Assembly (NCBI GenBank): GCA_030248135.1
Contig: JASANC010005464.1
Span: 124,001 to 188,000, forward strand
DNA from: Theristus sp. LFF4_11
Taxonomy: Eukaryota; Nematoda; Chromadorea; Monhysterida; Xyalidae
Direction: 5' to 3'
DNA: 64,000 nt
Every line of letters begins with the position of its first letter. The stretch's first letter is position 1. Positions 11,401-22,395 of this stretch are shown in pieces. The notes under the pieces are model-generated. The model ran no database searches, was not told the origin of the DNA, and was given only the letters and a program-made list of their open reading frames with translations. The position numbers and the translations under genes were made by a program.

Positions 11401-14209
11401 CAAACATGCGCTTGTCGTTCACAGCAAACCAGACTTTCCGTTTAGCCGATTTCTTCCCGTAAACAAACGGAGAATGTCGAATCAGTCACACCAAACTCAC
11501 ATTTTAATGCCTGTATTTTGACAAACGGGCGTTTTTAAAGCAAATGACGTCATTTTAGTCTGGACACGTTTGAACAAATCCACAATACCCCACCCACACC
11601 GTCGCACGGGTATGCCCTGTACATTGAGGTGCATCTGCAATTCTGTTGGTTTAGAGCGGATCAGAGCTGTTGGTTTTCTCGACAGTTCTTGTTCTCCTAA
11701 GACTTAACAACGTTTCATGAAACTTATACAACATTGTAGGATGCAGCAAACACTGTAGGGAATGCACAAATACAATTTCTGTTTTAACTTTCAGTTAGTA
11801 TACGCAGACGCAACAGCCGCTGGCCAGCCGCCGCATCAGCACTACCCAGCTCCTCTGCCCCAGCAGCGGCCACCGATGCCTCCCGCTCCGACCACGTCCT
11901 ACCCGAATGCATGGGTATGCATTTCAATTTCGATGACAACTACCGTAAAATAGCAAGATGCAACTTGACAGTGATTGCGCATATTTTTGCCAGTTCCATC
12001 AAAGGAACACTGAATCATATTGCACTTGAAAGTACCCGGCTCGACGTGTTACCTAAGAATTGTCTTATTTGAAAAGTGCATTGTAATTGTTTGCAGTACA
12101 ATGGCCCGCCAGTGCAAGCACAGGTGAATTGTGTGCCGCCGTACTACACGCCGCCGTCAATTGCCCCTGCTCACCCCGGTGCTATTCCTTCCACCTCCGC
12201 GGCTGCTCCCACTGTCGACACCTATCAGGTATAGCTCGTTCACATACACACATACTGCTTCTTTTTCCTAAACGAATTGATGTGCAAAAAATAATTTGGT
12301 GCAGAAAATTTTGTAAAATGTAATTACAAGCGTACTTTTGGTAGTGTGTCGTGAACAGGTGATGTTAGTGTTGCAAATCTTTGCGCTGCAACGGCTGCTT
12401 CCCCCGCCGTGTAACGTTCGGTACAGATCAAAACTGTTAAGTAACAAGCAAACTGTGATTTCCCTGATCCTCTTCAAACACTAGGGGAGGGGCTTAGGTT
12501 AATCAGCAGACTTTCATTCACTGAACGTAAAAACCGGACAGAAATGGAGGTTCAGCCATCATTTGATCAAATAATCATCGAATGACAATTGAATCATCAG
12601 GTGACATGAATCATTTAGTTTTCATGCCAATGTGATGTGTTTTATGAGCGCTATGAGTTACGATTAACTAATAGCATGGGTTTGCTTGCAAGCAAGTAAT
12701 TTAGTGCTACTAAACCATTGATTTGAATGAATATAGAAGATTTAGTGGTGTTTGTTTCGGAGATGATTTCTGTAGAGCGCGTTTCTTCAGCCGTCCCGTC
12801 AGGCGGCCGCAGCGACGCCACCGTGCACGTCAACGCCATCGACTGGCCACGAGCCGGTCACCTCGACCGCCACCACCACCACCGCGCCTGCGTCGCCGTC
12901 TGCTCGCTCTGCTAAAGAGACATCCGAGGTACACTGTATGCGATTTTCGTTGACCACTTCGAGCAAGCACTTACTAGAACGCAATTTTAGTGAGGCTAGG
13001 CCTCACTCAGGCTTAGTGATTTTATCAATCAAGCATGAGCGTTTTACTTGCAGGATGCTGCTTTCGCTTATATTTTTTTGAGTTTTAAGGTTGGAGTATC
13101 CTCAGTTGATGTACATTTTGTAAAAATTGAAAAAATTTCGTGCGTCTGTGACCAGAAGAAAAACGGTTAGGTTCACCTTTTTTGGAGCGTGACGGTTGAG
13201 ATTTCGTGGTATTAATAGTACTACTACTACGTAATCTGGTGGATGTTTGTTATTGCGTGAGCTGGCTGAATGAATGATTATGTTGTCAGCAATATTTTCC
13301 GACTTACTACCACTATTAAAAACGATAAAACACGGTTAGTGCGTATACTTTATGCGTAATTCATATTAATTCACATTTACTACAATTATACGTGCATCAG
13401 TTGATGGAATGCAGAGTGGATTGTGTTATGCTTGTTTTTCATTTGCGTTCATCACACCGCCACTGTGGTGACGGATGGTTTTGATGAAACAGGCAATTTG
13501 AGATTGGTTTAAGAAGTATTGCCAGCTGTGTTTATGCCCCAAACAACAACAACAACAACAACACCCTAAAACATGACAAGCGACATAACATAAATTATAA
13601 TGTGCATCTGTGATCGTCTACTGTCTAGCGGGGCGGCAAGTGTAGCCCGGCGACAAAGTGCACCGTGTGAGTATGTGTAGTATTTTGATAATGCTCAACT
13701 TTCTCTGTTTGTTGTTCTTTGTAGTAAATTTTGATGTTCAGCATGTTTACGTTTCGCCGTGTCATAGTAAAAGGGCGGGGTTTAATTTACCGATTGGCGG
13801 CTTATACGTGCGTTGTGAGAATTCAGCATGTAGATGTTTTTTGCAATCACTTTGGTGACAAACTCGGATACACACAACGCAGCAACAACAACAACGCGAG
13901 CGCACACACACAAATGCACAGAGCATTTCGCATAGAGAGCGACGTACGTATGCAGTGTTGTGTGCGGCGACGGCCTTGTCCATTGAGCTGCCTGTGTGTG
14001 CGTGGGCTGCGCTGCACTCGGAGCACCATGCAGTTACGATCAGTGTGCATTTTCGTTGCTATCTATCTGTTCGGCCTAGTCAGTCAGTCACAGTCACAGG
14101 CGGCGCCTACATCAGTGCGCCCCGATACACGCAACCACCAATGAATATAATCGCCGTCCGCTCGCGCTCTCCCAACCGGCTCGCCTGTCGTTCATTCTCT
14201 CTCAACGTC

Positions 14210-14265
<56 letters not shown>

Positions 14266-17200
14266 TTCCATCGTACATAACAACGTCAGCAAAACACACA
14301 CACACATGCACATTTTCTGTCTATGTAGCCCCATAGATTTTGAAACGGCGGCAATGGGCGCGCGCGCAACGCCCAAAACAGGGGAAAAATATGGGGGGGT
14401 GGTTTGGGGGGTTTGGTGTCTGCTGCTGTGTCGCTCGTTCTGTATCAGCAGTGAACAGGGAGAGAGAATCGAGAGAAGGCATCTCCGCTGACTACTAATA
14501 CTGGCTGCGTTGTGTGATGCTTGTGCTTCATGATGGACGATGCGCATCTTGTGTGCGAGCTCTTAGTGTTGGTTGAAGTTGTGCAACAGTGAAAGTCAAT
14601 GTAAAAGTGTGTTACACAATGCGTCGCTCTTGTAAACGGAGGGAAGTATTGTCTTAGTTACGAGCGAGCAGCATATCGTCAACATTATCAAACACCACTG
14701 AAACATCACTTCAGTTTGAATCCAGCGTAACAACTAAAAGTAAAAACGGCAATAAACCCGGTTTCGAAGCAGGCAGCGTTCGGATTTTTTTCGATGGTTC
14801 ATGAATGATTTTTTGACGTGTTACGTGAAACTTCGAAAAAATATGAACGCAGCTGCGGACTGCGGAACTGAGTTTACCAAGTGCTCGAAAAAAATAACAA
14901 GACATTTCACGAGCCACTTTGAAAGCACAAAGCACGATGCATTGTTGCTCCGATCAGCCAAGAATGGGGGTATGGGGCATCGCAATGTGATGCAAATTAA
15001 TGAGCTGTGTGGTTTTCAATTTGCAGACGCCCCCAATGGCGAATGGCACGCCGGCTGTGTCCAGTTCGCGTGGTGCGGCCGTGCACCCGCAGGTGAAGTC
15101 GCTTCGCCCGCCGCCTGGCTCCTCCTCGATCCCGTCGCCTGGAATGGTCGTTTCATCGCCTGGCTCAGCCGTCCAGCACTCACCGCATTCGCCCGCCACT
15201 GCCTCTCAAGGTATAATGGCCCCCTAGCACCGGACATGTTGCTAACAATGTGTATGTTGCATAAGAAAGCGATCGTGCAACACAGACGGCTGTTGTTGAT
15301 GACACTTTGGAAGCACTCAAAAACGCACGACAATCACGGATGCAGGCGCAGGCAAACCGATGTGTGGTCGGTCGTCGGAGGCGGAGCAGTCGTCGCACGC
15401 GTCCAATCACGTGACGCCGCCGATGTATGCCGGACCGGAGACGTCCGCAGCGGCGATGCAGCCGGCAGCACACGGCTACCCGGTGGCACCGGCATACACT
15501 GCGCAGTACGCGCACTACGCTGCAGCAGCGCCGGCACAGGCACATTACATGCAACGGCCGCCCATGGCGTACGGCGCTCCCATGTACCCGGCACAACAAC
15601 AGGCGCCTCCGCCGAGCGTCGCTTACAGCCATGCGCCGGCTGCTCCTGTGTACGCCGCTGCCAACAGTCACGCAGTGCCGCCGCAGTACGCCACGCCGCC
15701 ACGGAGGCCGCCGCCGTTGTCGCTGGCGAATGGGCCGATTGCCGCGAGCACGCCGACACCGGTCACTGCCAAAAACGGGCCATCCGCAAAGGACGCATCG
15801 CTGCCGTCAACGCCCGGCGCGCAGAGTCCCGGCGCTGCGTCAGACACGCTCAACGACTCGAGCATGAATTCACCACAGCAGTGGCCACAACCTCAAGTCT
15901 GTTCGCTTGCAGGCTGTTCGTTTTGTTGAGAGCTGTCTGTTAGGCTCACTTGAAGTGTTATTTTGCGTTTTTTGTCCAGAGGGCTCCGTCAACACAAGGA
16001 AGGCCTCCGCGCGATTCGTCAAGGGATCCTGGGCTTGCTGACCGTTTGGCCGGCAATATTATGAACTTTAATACACCCGAACAACAGCAACTGTATCGAA
16101 TGAGACAAAGCTTCTACCATCAGCTGATTAATTTTTGCGAAAGTAAAGGTATGTTATTTATTTGGTATCAAATAATTCATGTATTTTGTGTTTGCCGTAT
16201 CTTGTTCTTTTATTGTTTGAACTGTTTTTGTGTTGAACATTTATCATTTTTCATTGTCTTCACTTCATTGTATCATCACAAAGGTACCCCGCTGACAACG
16301 CAGCCGACTGTCAGTAAACAGACGGTGGATCTCTATCGGTTGTACATGGCTGTACGCGACCGGCACGGCTTCGAACACGTTCGTTATGTTCTTGTTTACT
16401 GTTTAAACCAAACTATTGAACATTTCAAAGTATGTACTTTGATGGTGGCCGGCGCGTCGTCGTGTTTTCCATGTGTGTCAGTATGGTGATAGTCAGTGCA
16501 ATAGTTAGTTCGTGTAATAGTCCTCGCAATCTGTTTCGTACTGGTACCGTGATTTGCTTTTGTTGGTGTCATTTCATTGGTGTTCAACTGTTTTCAAATT
16601 TGGTGCGAAACCAATCATTGCGCGTAAGAATCCTTGTACATGAGATGGGCTAGTTTTGTGAAGTATCATATTCGTTCAACTTGTTGCGCAGTAGCAGTCA
16701 GACGTGAGGTTTGAGCGTGAGCTAAGTTGTCCATGTGATCAAAAGCATACATAATCGACCGTTGGTGCATGGCGTTCTTAGTTTGTTCGATTGTGTTTGT
16801 TTGTGCACGTTTTGTTTTTCACTATTTTTCAACCAGCAATACAGGGCAGCAGCCGTCGCAGATGCCAGCAACCCGTCCGTGTCCCTCGTCGATCACTCAC
16901 GTTCCTTGTTATTTTTTTGCTTTTTGCTTTCATTCGTGTCTACTGTATGGTCACTTCGGAGACTGTTTTCTTCAACTATTTGTGTCTTTTGTTCTGTCTG
17001 CAACTGCAATGCTGTGCTGGCCACATGTCTTTCTAGACCACGTTCATCCATTAGCCATTGCTAGCAAACCATACCCGTGCTACCGTTGTGTGACAAACGT
17101 AGAATCGGTTCTTGTTAGAAAGACACAGTAAACTACGGGAACACCAATTAACAACGGTAGTGTACGAACACGTTCGCACGTGTATGATCACTGAGTTCCT

Positions 17201-20200
17201 TTGTTTGAAGTCAGTGCACTCTGTATAACGCAGCATTTTACCAATCAAACTGACACGCACACAAGACACCACGTATGTGTGCGTGTGCAACAACCGAGTG
17301 CCCTGTGTTCAGACTAGGACTTTATACTCTTTATTGGCGTGTTTGTTATGTTCGCTTGCCGTGCTATGAACACCGGAGGTCGAAGGTAACGTGCCCGAGC
17401 TAGCTTGTATATCTTCTGCATTCAGCGAGTTTGCGCACAGGCCTTTTGTTCAATGATGCTGAAGCGTTTTGTTGAATTGCTGTTGCTCACAACGACCACC
17501 ATTGCATATACATACTACTTACAACCTAAACTTTCCTAAAATTTACTTATCACTGGTTTTCTTGTGTCCGGTCGATGATGTATGTTTAGAACGTCACTGA
17601 CATAATGATCTTTGCACTCGTCGGCAGGTCACCAAACAGAAGCTCTGGAAAGACATTTGTCCACACGTGAACACCGAGATGGCGGTCAGCTCTGCCGCCG
17701 GATACCAACTGCGCAAGCATTATCAGACCCATCTGCTAGCGTTCGAATGCCACTTAACCGGTCAAAACTACGATTCGTTGGTCGACTTCTCTGAGAAACA
17801 GAAAAAGATCAAGCGACCGCGTAAAAATAAACTCGACGACGCTGCCGCTGCCGCCCCGCGTGCCAGTGGCACACCACCAGCCTCGAGTGGGCACGAGCCA
17901 GGTAACGACATGAGAGAACTCTTGTTGCACGTTTCACAGGTGACACAGCAGAAACAGTGGCGTGACCTGTGTCAAATGTTCGGCATTGCTCAGTCGAACA
18001 GTGCCGCCGGCCAACTGAAACGGGTCTACATCAAACACTTGCTGCACTATGAGTGTGATCTCTGCGGCGCCGATCCGCAGCGCATCTTGAAGTCGCTTGA
18101 GCCAAAAAAGAAGCAGCGCAATGTTGCGAGAGTTGTCAGCGACACCGGTAATGTTTCGCTTCATGTGAACACGACTGAGTGATGTATCCAATGGACAAAA
18201 GTAGTTGTCGACATTTTCCCGGGAGTCAGTTTCATGGATTGATGTATTGCAGCAGCAGCAGCAGCCGGCTACAACGAAGCGAACGGTGCAGCGCGGCACG
18301 GCTGGCCGGCGTCGGCGAGCTACACGGCCGGTGGAGGCAGCCAGGCGTCACCAGCTGCGGTGCCCCGTGCGCCCTGGCCGACACAAGCGACACAGGCAGC
18401 CTATGCAGGCCACCGCATGGCCGCACACAGCAGTCTCGTTGTGCGTGACCCGTTCGACGACCGCACTGCGGCCGCCTCCTACCCGAGCACGTCCAATGGT
18501 GGTGCTGCCCCAGAGGACGCGTATGCTCGCTCAGCCTCGTACGCTCCGTCAACAGCCTCCGCTGCACCGATGTACTCGCAGGCACAACAGCCGTGGCCAC
18601 CGAATGCCCGATTCCCCACAACCGCCGCCACCGGACAACCGACAGCTGCTGCTGCTGTGGCACCTCGTCAGTGACTCAGCTGTTTTTTGGTCCATTTTTG
18701 ATGGTTTTCTTCAAACGATGTAGTTTTTCAGCGTTTGGCAGTCGTCCGCCGCACCCTGGGAAGCCGATACACGCATGGACAAATGGACGTGACGCAAGGG
18801 TGTGTTCTCAGTTGCACATTGTTTGATATGACGCGCTTTGGGCTATTTGATTAGCAAATGAGCAAACGCAGCGGTTGCGTTGTCAGGTAGCACCCGTGTA
18901 TGGGTCAGCGGCAGCGTCTGGCGCGATGGCCGTGCGGCGGGTGGAAGCGGCACCGATCGTGTTTGCGGCCGACTCGGTCGAGGCGACCACGGCGTCACAA
19001 CGGAAACGACGCAAAGTGCGCTCGGCTGACGTCGGCAAAGTCGACGCGTGGCGGCTGGTGATGGCGTTGAAAAGTGGCCTCCACTCTGAATCTCACTGGG
19101 CCATCAATCTGCTCAACGTCATGCTCTACGACGACTGCACCGTGCTCTATTTCAACTTGCGTTCGTTGCCCGGTCTATTAGAGGTCAGAGCGCGTGTCGC
19201 ATTCATTTCTCGTTGCTTTGTTCTCAGTGTGTGTACTACAGTGCTAGCTGACCATTATGTTCATGTGCAGGTGTTGGTCGAGCATTTACGGCGTTGCCTG
19301 ATCGAGCTGTTCCCAGACGACGGCTTCGACGAACTCGAAATCCCAGACGAGCAAGGGTCCACGGCTTTGTCGAACGGTTGCAATGATGAAGCGGACAGTA
19401 ACACGTTCGATGTTGTGGACATGTTGAACAAGCTGGACGAGAAGCCGACCATTCACGCGCACGTTGTTGCGAACGACATCAACGCGCCGTGCTCCGGCGC
19501 AGCGGTGTGTGACTTGACGCGCGCGTCTCGTTTGGGTCGACCGGTGCAATCACAAAGCAGCAGCATGCCAACGCAGCTGTGCAAGCGTGTTCGTGCGATG
19601 CTCGATAGCAGCCACCAGCAAGCGGCCGCCGACACGGACGACTGCAATGTCGAGTACGACTGCGCGCTCAGCGAATGCTGGGCGAAGGGCGGCGGTCTCT
19701 CGTCGTCGCATCTCTCGTCGAAACTCATCAAACGCTGCAACGATCGGCGTCGCTTGCCGTTTCGCGTCGGACGCAATCGGTACGACGACGTCGGTGACAA
19801 CGAGCCGTGCAGCACGGCAAACCGGCCAAACGGTGGCGTTGAACAGTGCGACCGCAAAAGAACTGCTGATGTGAACGCGTCGAACGAAACGGACAACAAC
19901 ACCGACAACAAACCAAAAGTGCACTGCCCATTCTATTACCGTGCTGCGAGCGAAGAGGAAACAGCAGAGCTGCGCAGCGAGGAGTGCCGTCTGCTGGCGC
20001 CGTGTGCCCTTTTGGACGAGTCTAAGCAGCTGACGCAGACCGTACGACGCTGCCTGGCGCTGTCGAACATCATTCGCGGCCTGTCCTTTGTGCCCGACAA
20101 CGACGTGATCATGTCCAAGCAGTCCGTGCTCGTCGCGCTCATCGGCCGTCTGCTACTGCTCAAGCACGAACACTTGCCGAACGACCCAAAGTCTCGTTCA

Positions 20201-21365
20201 CTGCGCAGAGTGATCCATTCGGCAGATGTCGGCAGCAAAGAGGCGAGCGCACAGCACAAGCAGCCGGCTGCACAGACGACCACCAGCGGCGCATTTGACG
20301 GTGTGCGCGAGGCGGCCGAGCGCCTGGCGGTGGTGGAGTGCGCGGAGCAGCTGCGCGAGGACGCGTTCGTCGTTGTGTGCCAGCTGAGTTGCGTGCTCGA
20401 CCTGTACGCGCACGAGTCGTCCGTGGCGTACGGTGTGCTCGACGCACTGCTGCATTGGTGCGTCTGCGCTGCGCCGGCCGCCCGGGACCCGCTTGCCTCC
20501 GGCGCACTCTCGCCGGTCATGTACAGCCTGGAGGCACTCGCAAAGCTGTCCGTCATGGAGCGCAACGTGGACATGCTGCTGGCGACCGGCTCCTGGCCGC
20601 GCATCGAACGATTCCTCGGTGTGCTCGGCGATTTGCTCTCGATGGCCGAGGAGGTGCCGATGCGCGAGTTCAGCATCGTGCTGACACACGCACTCTGCAC
20701 GGCCTCCACGGCCGCCTGCTGCGTCGTCGCTGACGCCACCAACGCCGTGCCGCATCTCGTCGCTTTCCTCGAGTTTCACGACGCCAACATGCACCAAGTG
20801 AGTGTCGTTATGGGTTTTCTGGAATTGGCTGGTTGTGTGCTTACTGCAGTTGAAACGTGTTCATGTGCATTTACAGATCCGCTACCAGAACGGCATCCAG
20901 GCGTTGCGCGACAACCCGGAGCGCATGGGCACCTCCGTGGGCATGCTGCGTCGTGCAGCGAGCATTCTGCAGTGCCTCGCGCGTGTGCCTTGTTGCCGAG
21001 CGCAGTTCGTGCGTCACCAGCAACGTCTGCTGCAAGCGACCATGTCGCAAGTGATGGACGCTCGCACTGCTGCCATCGTGGCCGACACACTCTACGAGCT
21101 GCACAAGTCGCACGCCACCAAACAAACCACCAACCACAACAACAACAACGGCGACAAAAAGTGCGAGTCGGCGCCGCCGTCGAACGAGCGACCAGAGTGG
21201 AAATGCCAGCTGAGCAATGCGAGCAACAGCAACGATGAGCAAACGACAAACGCACACAACAATGAGACGCAGACGAACGTGACGTTGCACAACAACGAGC
21301 ACTCGTCGGACAGCACAACAGCAAACAAGCAAAACAGCACAGACAACAGCAGCTGCAGCAGTTGA
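8407..21365 (+). CDS. ARID1/BAF250-type SWI/SNF subunit (Osa/LET-526 family)
   Basis: DNA-binding accessory subunit of the BAF-type chromatin remodeller. Fourteen exons join in phase: 8407-8631, 11795-11914, 12097-12228, 12791-12928, 15027-15210, 15346-15896, 15980-16148, 16284-16378, 17628-18147, 18253-18666, 18732-18799, 18887-19183, 19271-20797, 20877-21365. They give 1642 aa. The first ATG after an in-frame stop (8347) is 8407. The first ~550 residues are low-complexity Pro/Gln/Ala/Ser/Thr/Tyr. The ARID domain starts at 'SFYHQLINFCESKG' and runs through 'VDLYRLYMAVRD' and 'LWKDICPHV' to 'HLLAFECHL'. A second ARID-like C-terminal half follows in the same exon. The BAF250_C region begins 'MALKSGLHSESHWAINLLN', continues through 'FNLRSLPGLLE', 'SNIIRGLSFVPDNDVIMSK' and an armadillo-like helical stretch, and ends in an acidic/Asn-rich tail. 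An acceptor at 8266 precedes the start codon, so a 5' UTR intron or trans-splicing is likely. Confidence 0.93.
10463..10730 (-). mobile_element. Non-LTR retrotransposon reverse-transcriptase fragment
   Basis: On the minus strand the reading frame gives 'INPFKTKLFVFGRSAS' followed about 20 residues later by 'SVKYLGVVLDQYVDY'. This is the typical spacing of the C-terminal part of LINE reverse transcriptases (NP.KTK...F, then VKYLGV.LD). Only about 90 codons remain, with no upstream YADD core and no downstream domain. It is a dead 5'-truncated or internally fragmented copy inside an ARID1 intron. Confidence 0.7.
11085..11285. repeat. Degenerate ~20-bp tandem repeat
   Basis: Successive variants of 'gtgcacagccctcaaa' with a 3-4 base spacer; the clearest copies lie at 11160-11280. 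A reverse-complement form (tgagggctcgcac) occurs just downstream near 11331, so the array may form a stem. Confidence 0.6.
11351..11588 (-). mobile_element. 237-bp MITE, copy 1 (ARID1 intron)
   Basis: Matches the reverse complement of 36054-36290 over its whole length, from 'tatgacctattttt' to 'aatccacaatac'. Both ends carry a near-palindromic inverted block built on 'aaatgacgtcat' preceded by an 'aacgtgtcc'-type motif. The element has no coding capacity. It belongs to a non-autonomous TIR family with at least two copies in this window. Confidence 0.8.
12929..15026. other. 2.1-kb ARID1 intron with microsatellite
   Basis: Contains a short AAC run near 13541-13563 and a long CT microsatellite (14211-14267) in a pyrimidine-rich stretch. 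The region 13860-14560 is rich in CA/CG dinucleotides and purine tracts, resembles the putative promoter region near 6200-7400, and could hold an internal promoter. No homologous exon is seen. Confidence 0.45.
14211..14267. repeat. CT dinucleotide microsatellite
   Basis: Almost uninterrupted (CT)n on the plus strand, with two TTT interruptions near its end. Confidence 0.95.
15980..17884 (+). other. ARID domain exons of the SWI/SNF subunit
   Basis: Exons 15980-16148, 16284-16378 and the 5' part of 17628-18147 encode a complete ARID: helix 1 'SFYHQLINFCESKG', the 'TVSKQTVDLYRLY' segment, 'HVTKQKLWKDIC', then 'SSAAGYQLRKHYQTHLLAFE'. The 1249-nt intron 16379-17627 splits the domain between 'GFEH' and 'VTKQK'. 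A basic Lys/Arg-rich linker (QKKIKRPRKNK) follows and could contact DNA or serve as a nuclear localisation signal. Confidence 0.85.
17914..18110 (+). other. Second ARID-like half domain in the same exon
   Basis: Encodes 'VTQQKQWRDLCQMFGIAQ', then 'SNSAAGQLKRVYIKHLLHYE' and 'CDLCGADPQRILKSLEPKKK'. This repeats, about 90 residues later, the layout of the end of the preceding ARID (VTKQKLWKDIC...SSAAGYQLRKHYQTHLLAFE). The second copy resembles the vertebrate ARID1 motif (KKWRELA...SSSAASSLKKQYI) at least as well as the first does. The first half of an ARID (the 'FY..L..F' and 'DLYRLY' helices) is not present before this copy. Confidence 0.75.
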
Positions 21366-22378
21366 TACAGCGTCATGTCGCACTAGTTCTTCACGTATGT
21401 ACGATTCGAATAGTTCGTTGAATGCGAGCTGATGTAATGTGGCTCGAAATTAAACTGGCACAGACAAGAGCGACCTGTACCGTTGACATTCCCTGTGTCC
21501 GTTGTTCTCTTCATGTGTATTTTTTGGCAATGTTGTTTTTTGTCGCATATTGTTTCATAATGTGAACTTGAATGTTGGGAGATTCCTATTGCTCAGCAGC
21601 TGACTGCTATACTATTGTTTAGTTACCTTAAGCTTGGTTATATTGTGGTTTTTGTCGTGTACTTACATGATGGATACTTGTAAGAAAATGTTTTCCGAGT
21701 CATTGTTTTGTCATGTTGTTATTTCAGATTCTGTAGCGTACGTGCGTACACTCACAGCAACATTTGGTTCACACATTCGATTGTAGCATTTTGCATTTTT
21801 TACTGTCGCTGTCGCAAACATTTTGTGATCAGCGTCCAATGTTCGAACGTGTATCTTGCGTATTTTTCATTTTTTTGAGACAATTCACGGTCTTTTTGTT
21901 GAAATACACAACTACTTTTTCTGTGCGTATTTTGTTTCTGTTTTTGACGTACTTTGTACAGTAAAATGAGAGTTTTAGATCTGTGGCTTGTCGGTCGTGC
22001 ATATTAACGAACACATCGTCAGGCAGTTGGCAGCTGTCCTACTGAAACTGAACGAGCATTGTGGAATTGCATGTCATCATCACATGAGATTGCGAAATAC
22101 TTTGCAATGTTCCTGCAAACAAAGTATGCTCTGTATTTCTACAAGGCACCATAAAAAACACTGCTGGCTTTTGTGTGCACAAACGTGACTGAATGCTTTT
22201 TAGCACATATTAGATATGTTAAGCAAAAACTTTTGGGCTTTGGAATAAACATTCACGCACATACCGTGCCGTTTTGTGTTTACCAGTTACCACAGCGACA
22301 CGACAAACGTGTGGCATTGTCGTTCACATTTGACGTGCTGAAGTTTGATGATTTCATTTGTTTCAACTGGAATTTCAG
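21366..22378. other. Intergenic region between ARID1 and TEP1
   Basis: About 1 kb of AT-rich DNA separating two genes on the same strand. It should hold the ARID1 3' UTR ('aaattaaa' near 21448) and the TEP1 promoter or leader. No exon is recognised. Confidence 0.5.
22371..22378 (+). promoter_or_regulatory. Splice acceptor 17 nt before the TEP1 start codon
   Basis: 'aatttcag' ends at 22378 and the ATG at 22396 follows after 17 nt. In nematodes such a site usually means spliced-leader trans-splicing or a 5' UTR intron; sequence alone does not decide. Confidence 0.45.
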
Positions 22379-22395
22379 AACACTAGCAACTAACT

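Larger units (their letters stand above)
8632..11794. other. First ARID1 intron, with old repeats
   Basis: A 3.16-kb intron. It holds a LINE reverse-transcriptase scrap (minus strand, about 10463-10730), a degenerate ~20-bp tandem array near 11085-11285 and a TIR element at 11351-11588. The rest (8640-10400) shows no convincing exon. An alternative promoter or exon cannot be excluded. Confidence 0.6.

Noticed and set aside
15180..15671. Minus-strand 163-codon open frame
   Set aside because: It is antisense to an ARID1 coding exon and has no recognisable domain.
14801..15943. 380-codon open frame on the plus strand
   Set aside because: It overlaps two ARID1 exons in the wrong frame. The in-phase exons 15027-15210 and 15346-15896 explain the open stretch as GC-rich overprinting.
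17897..17934. Candidate 38-nt intron between the two ARID-like halves (gtaacg...ttcacag)
   Set aside because: Removing it shifts the frame into an early stop, and it is shorter than any other intron in the window, so it was kept as exon.
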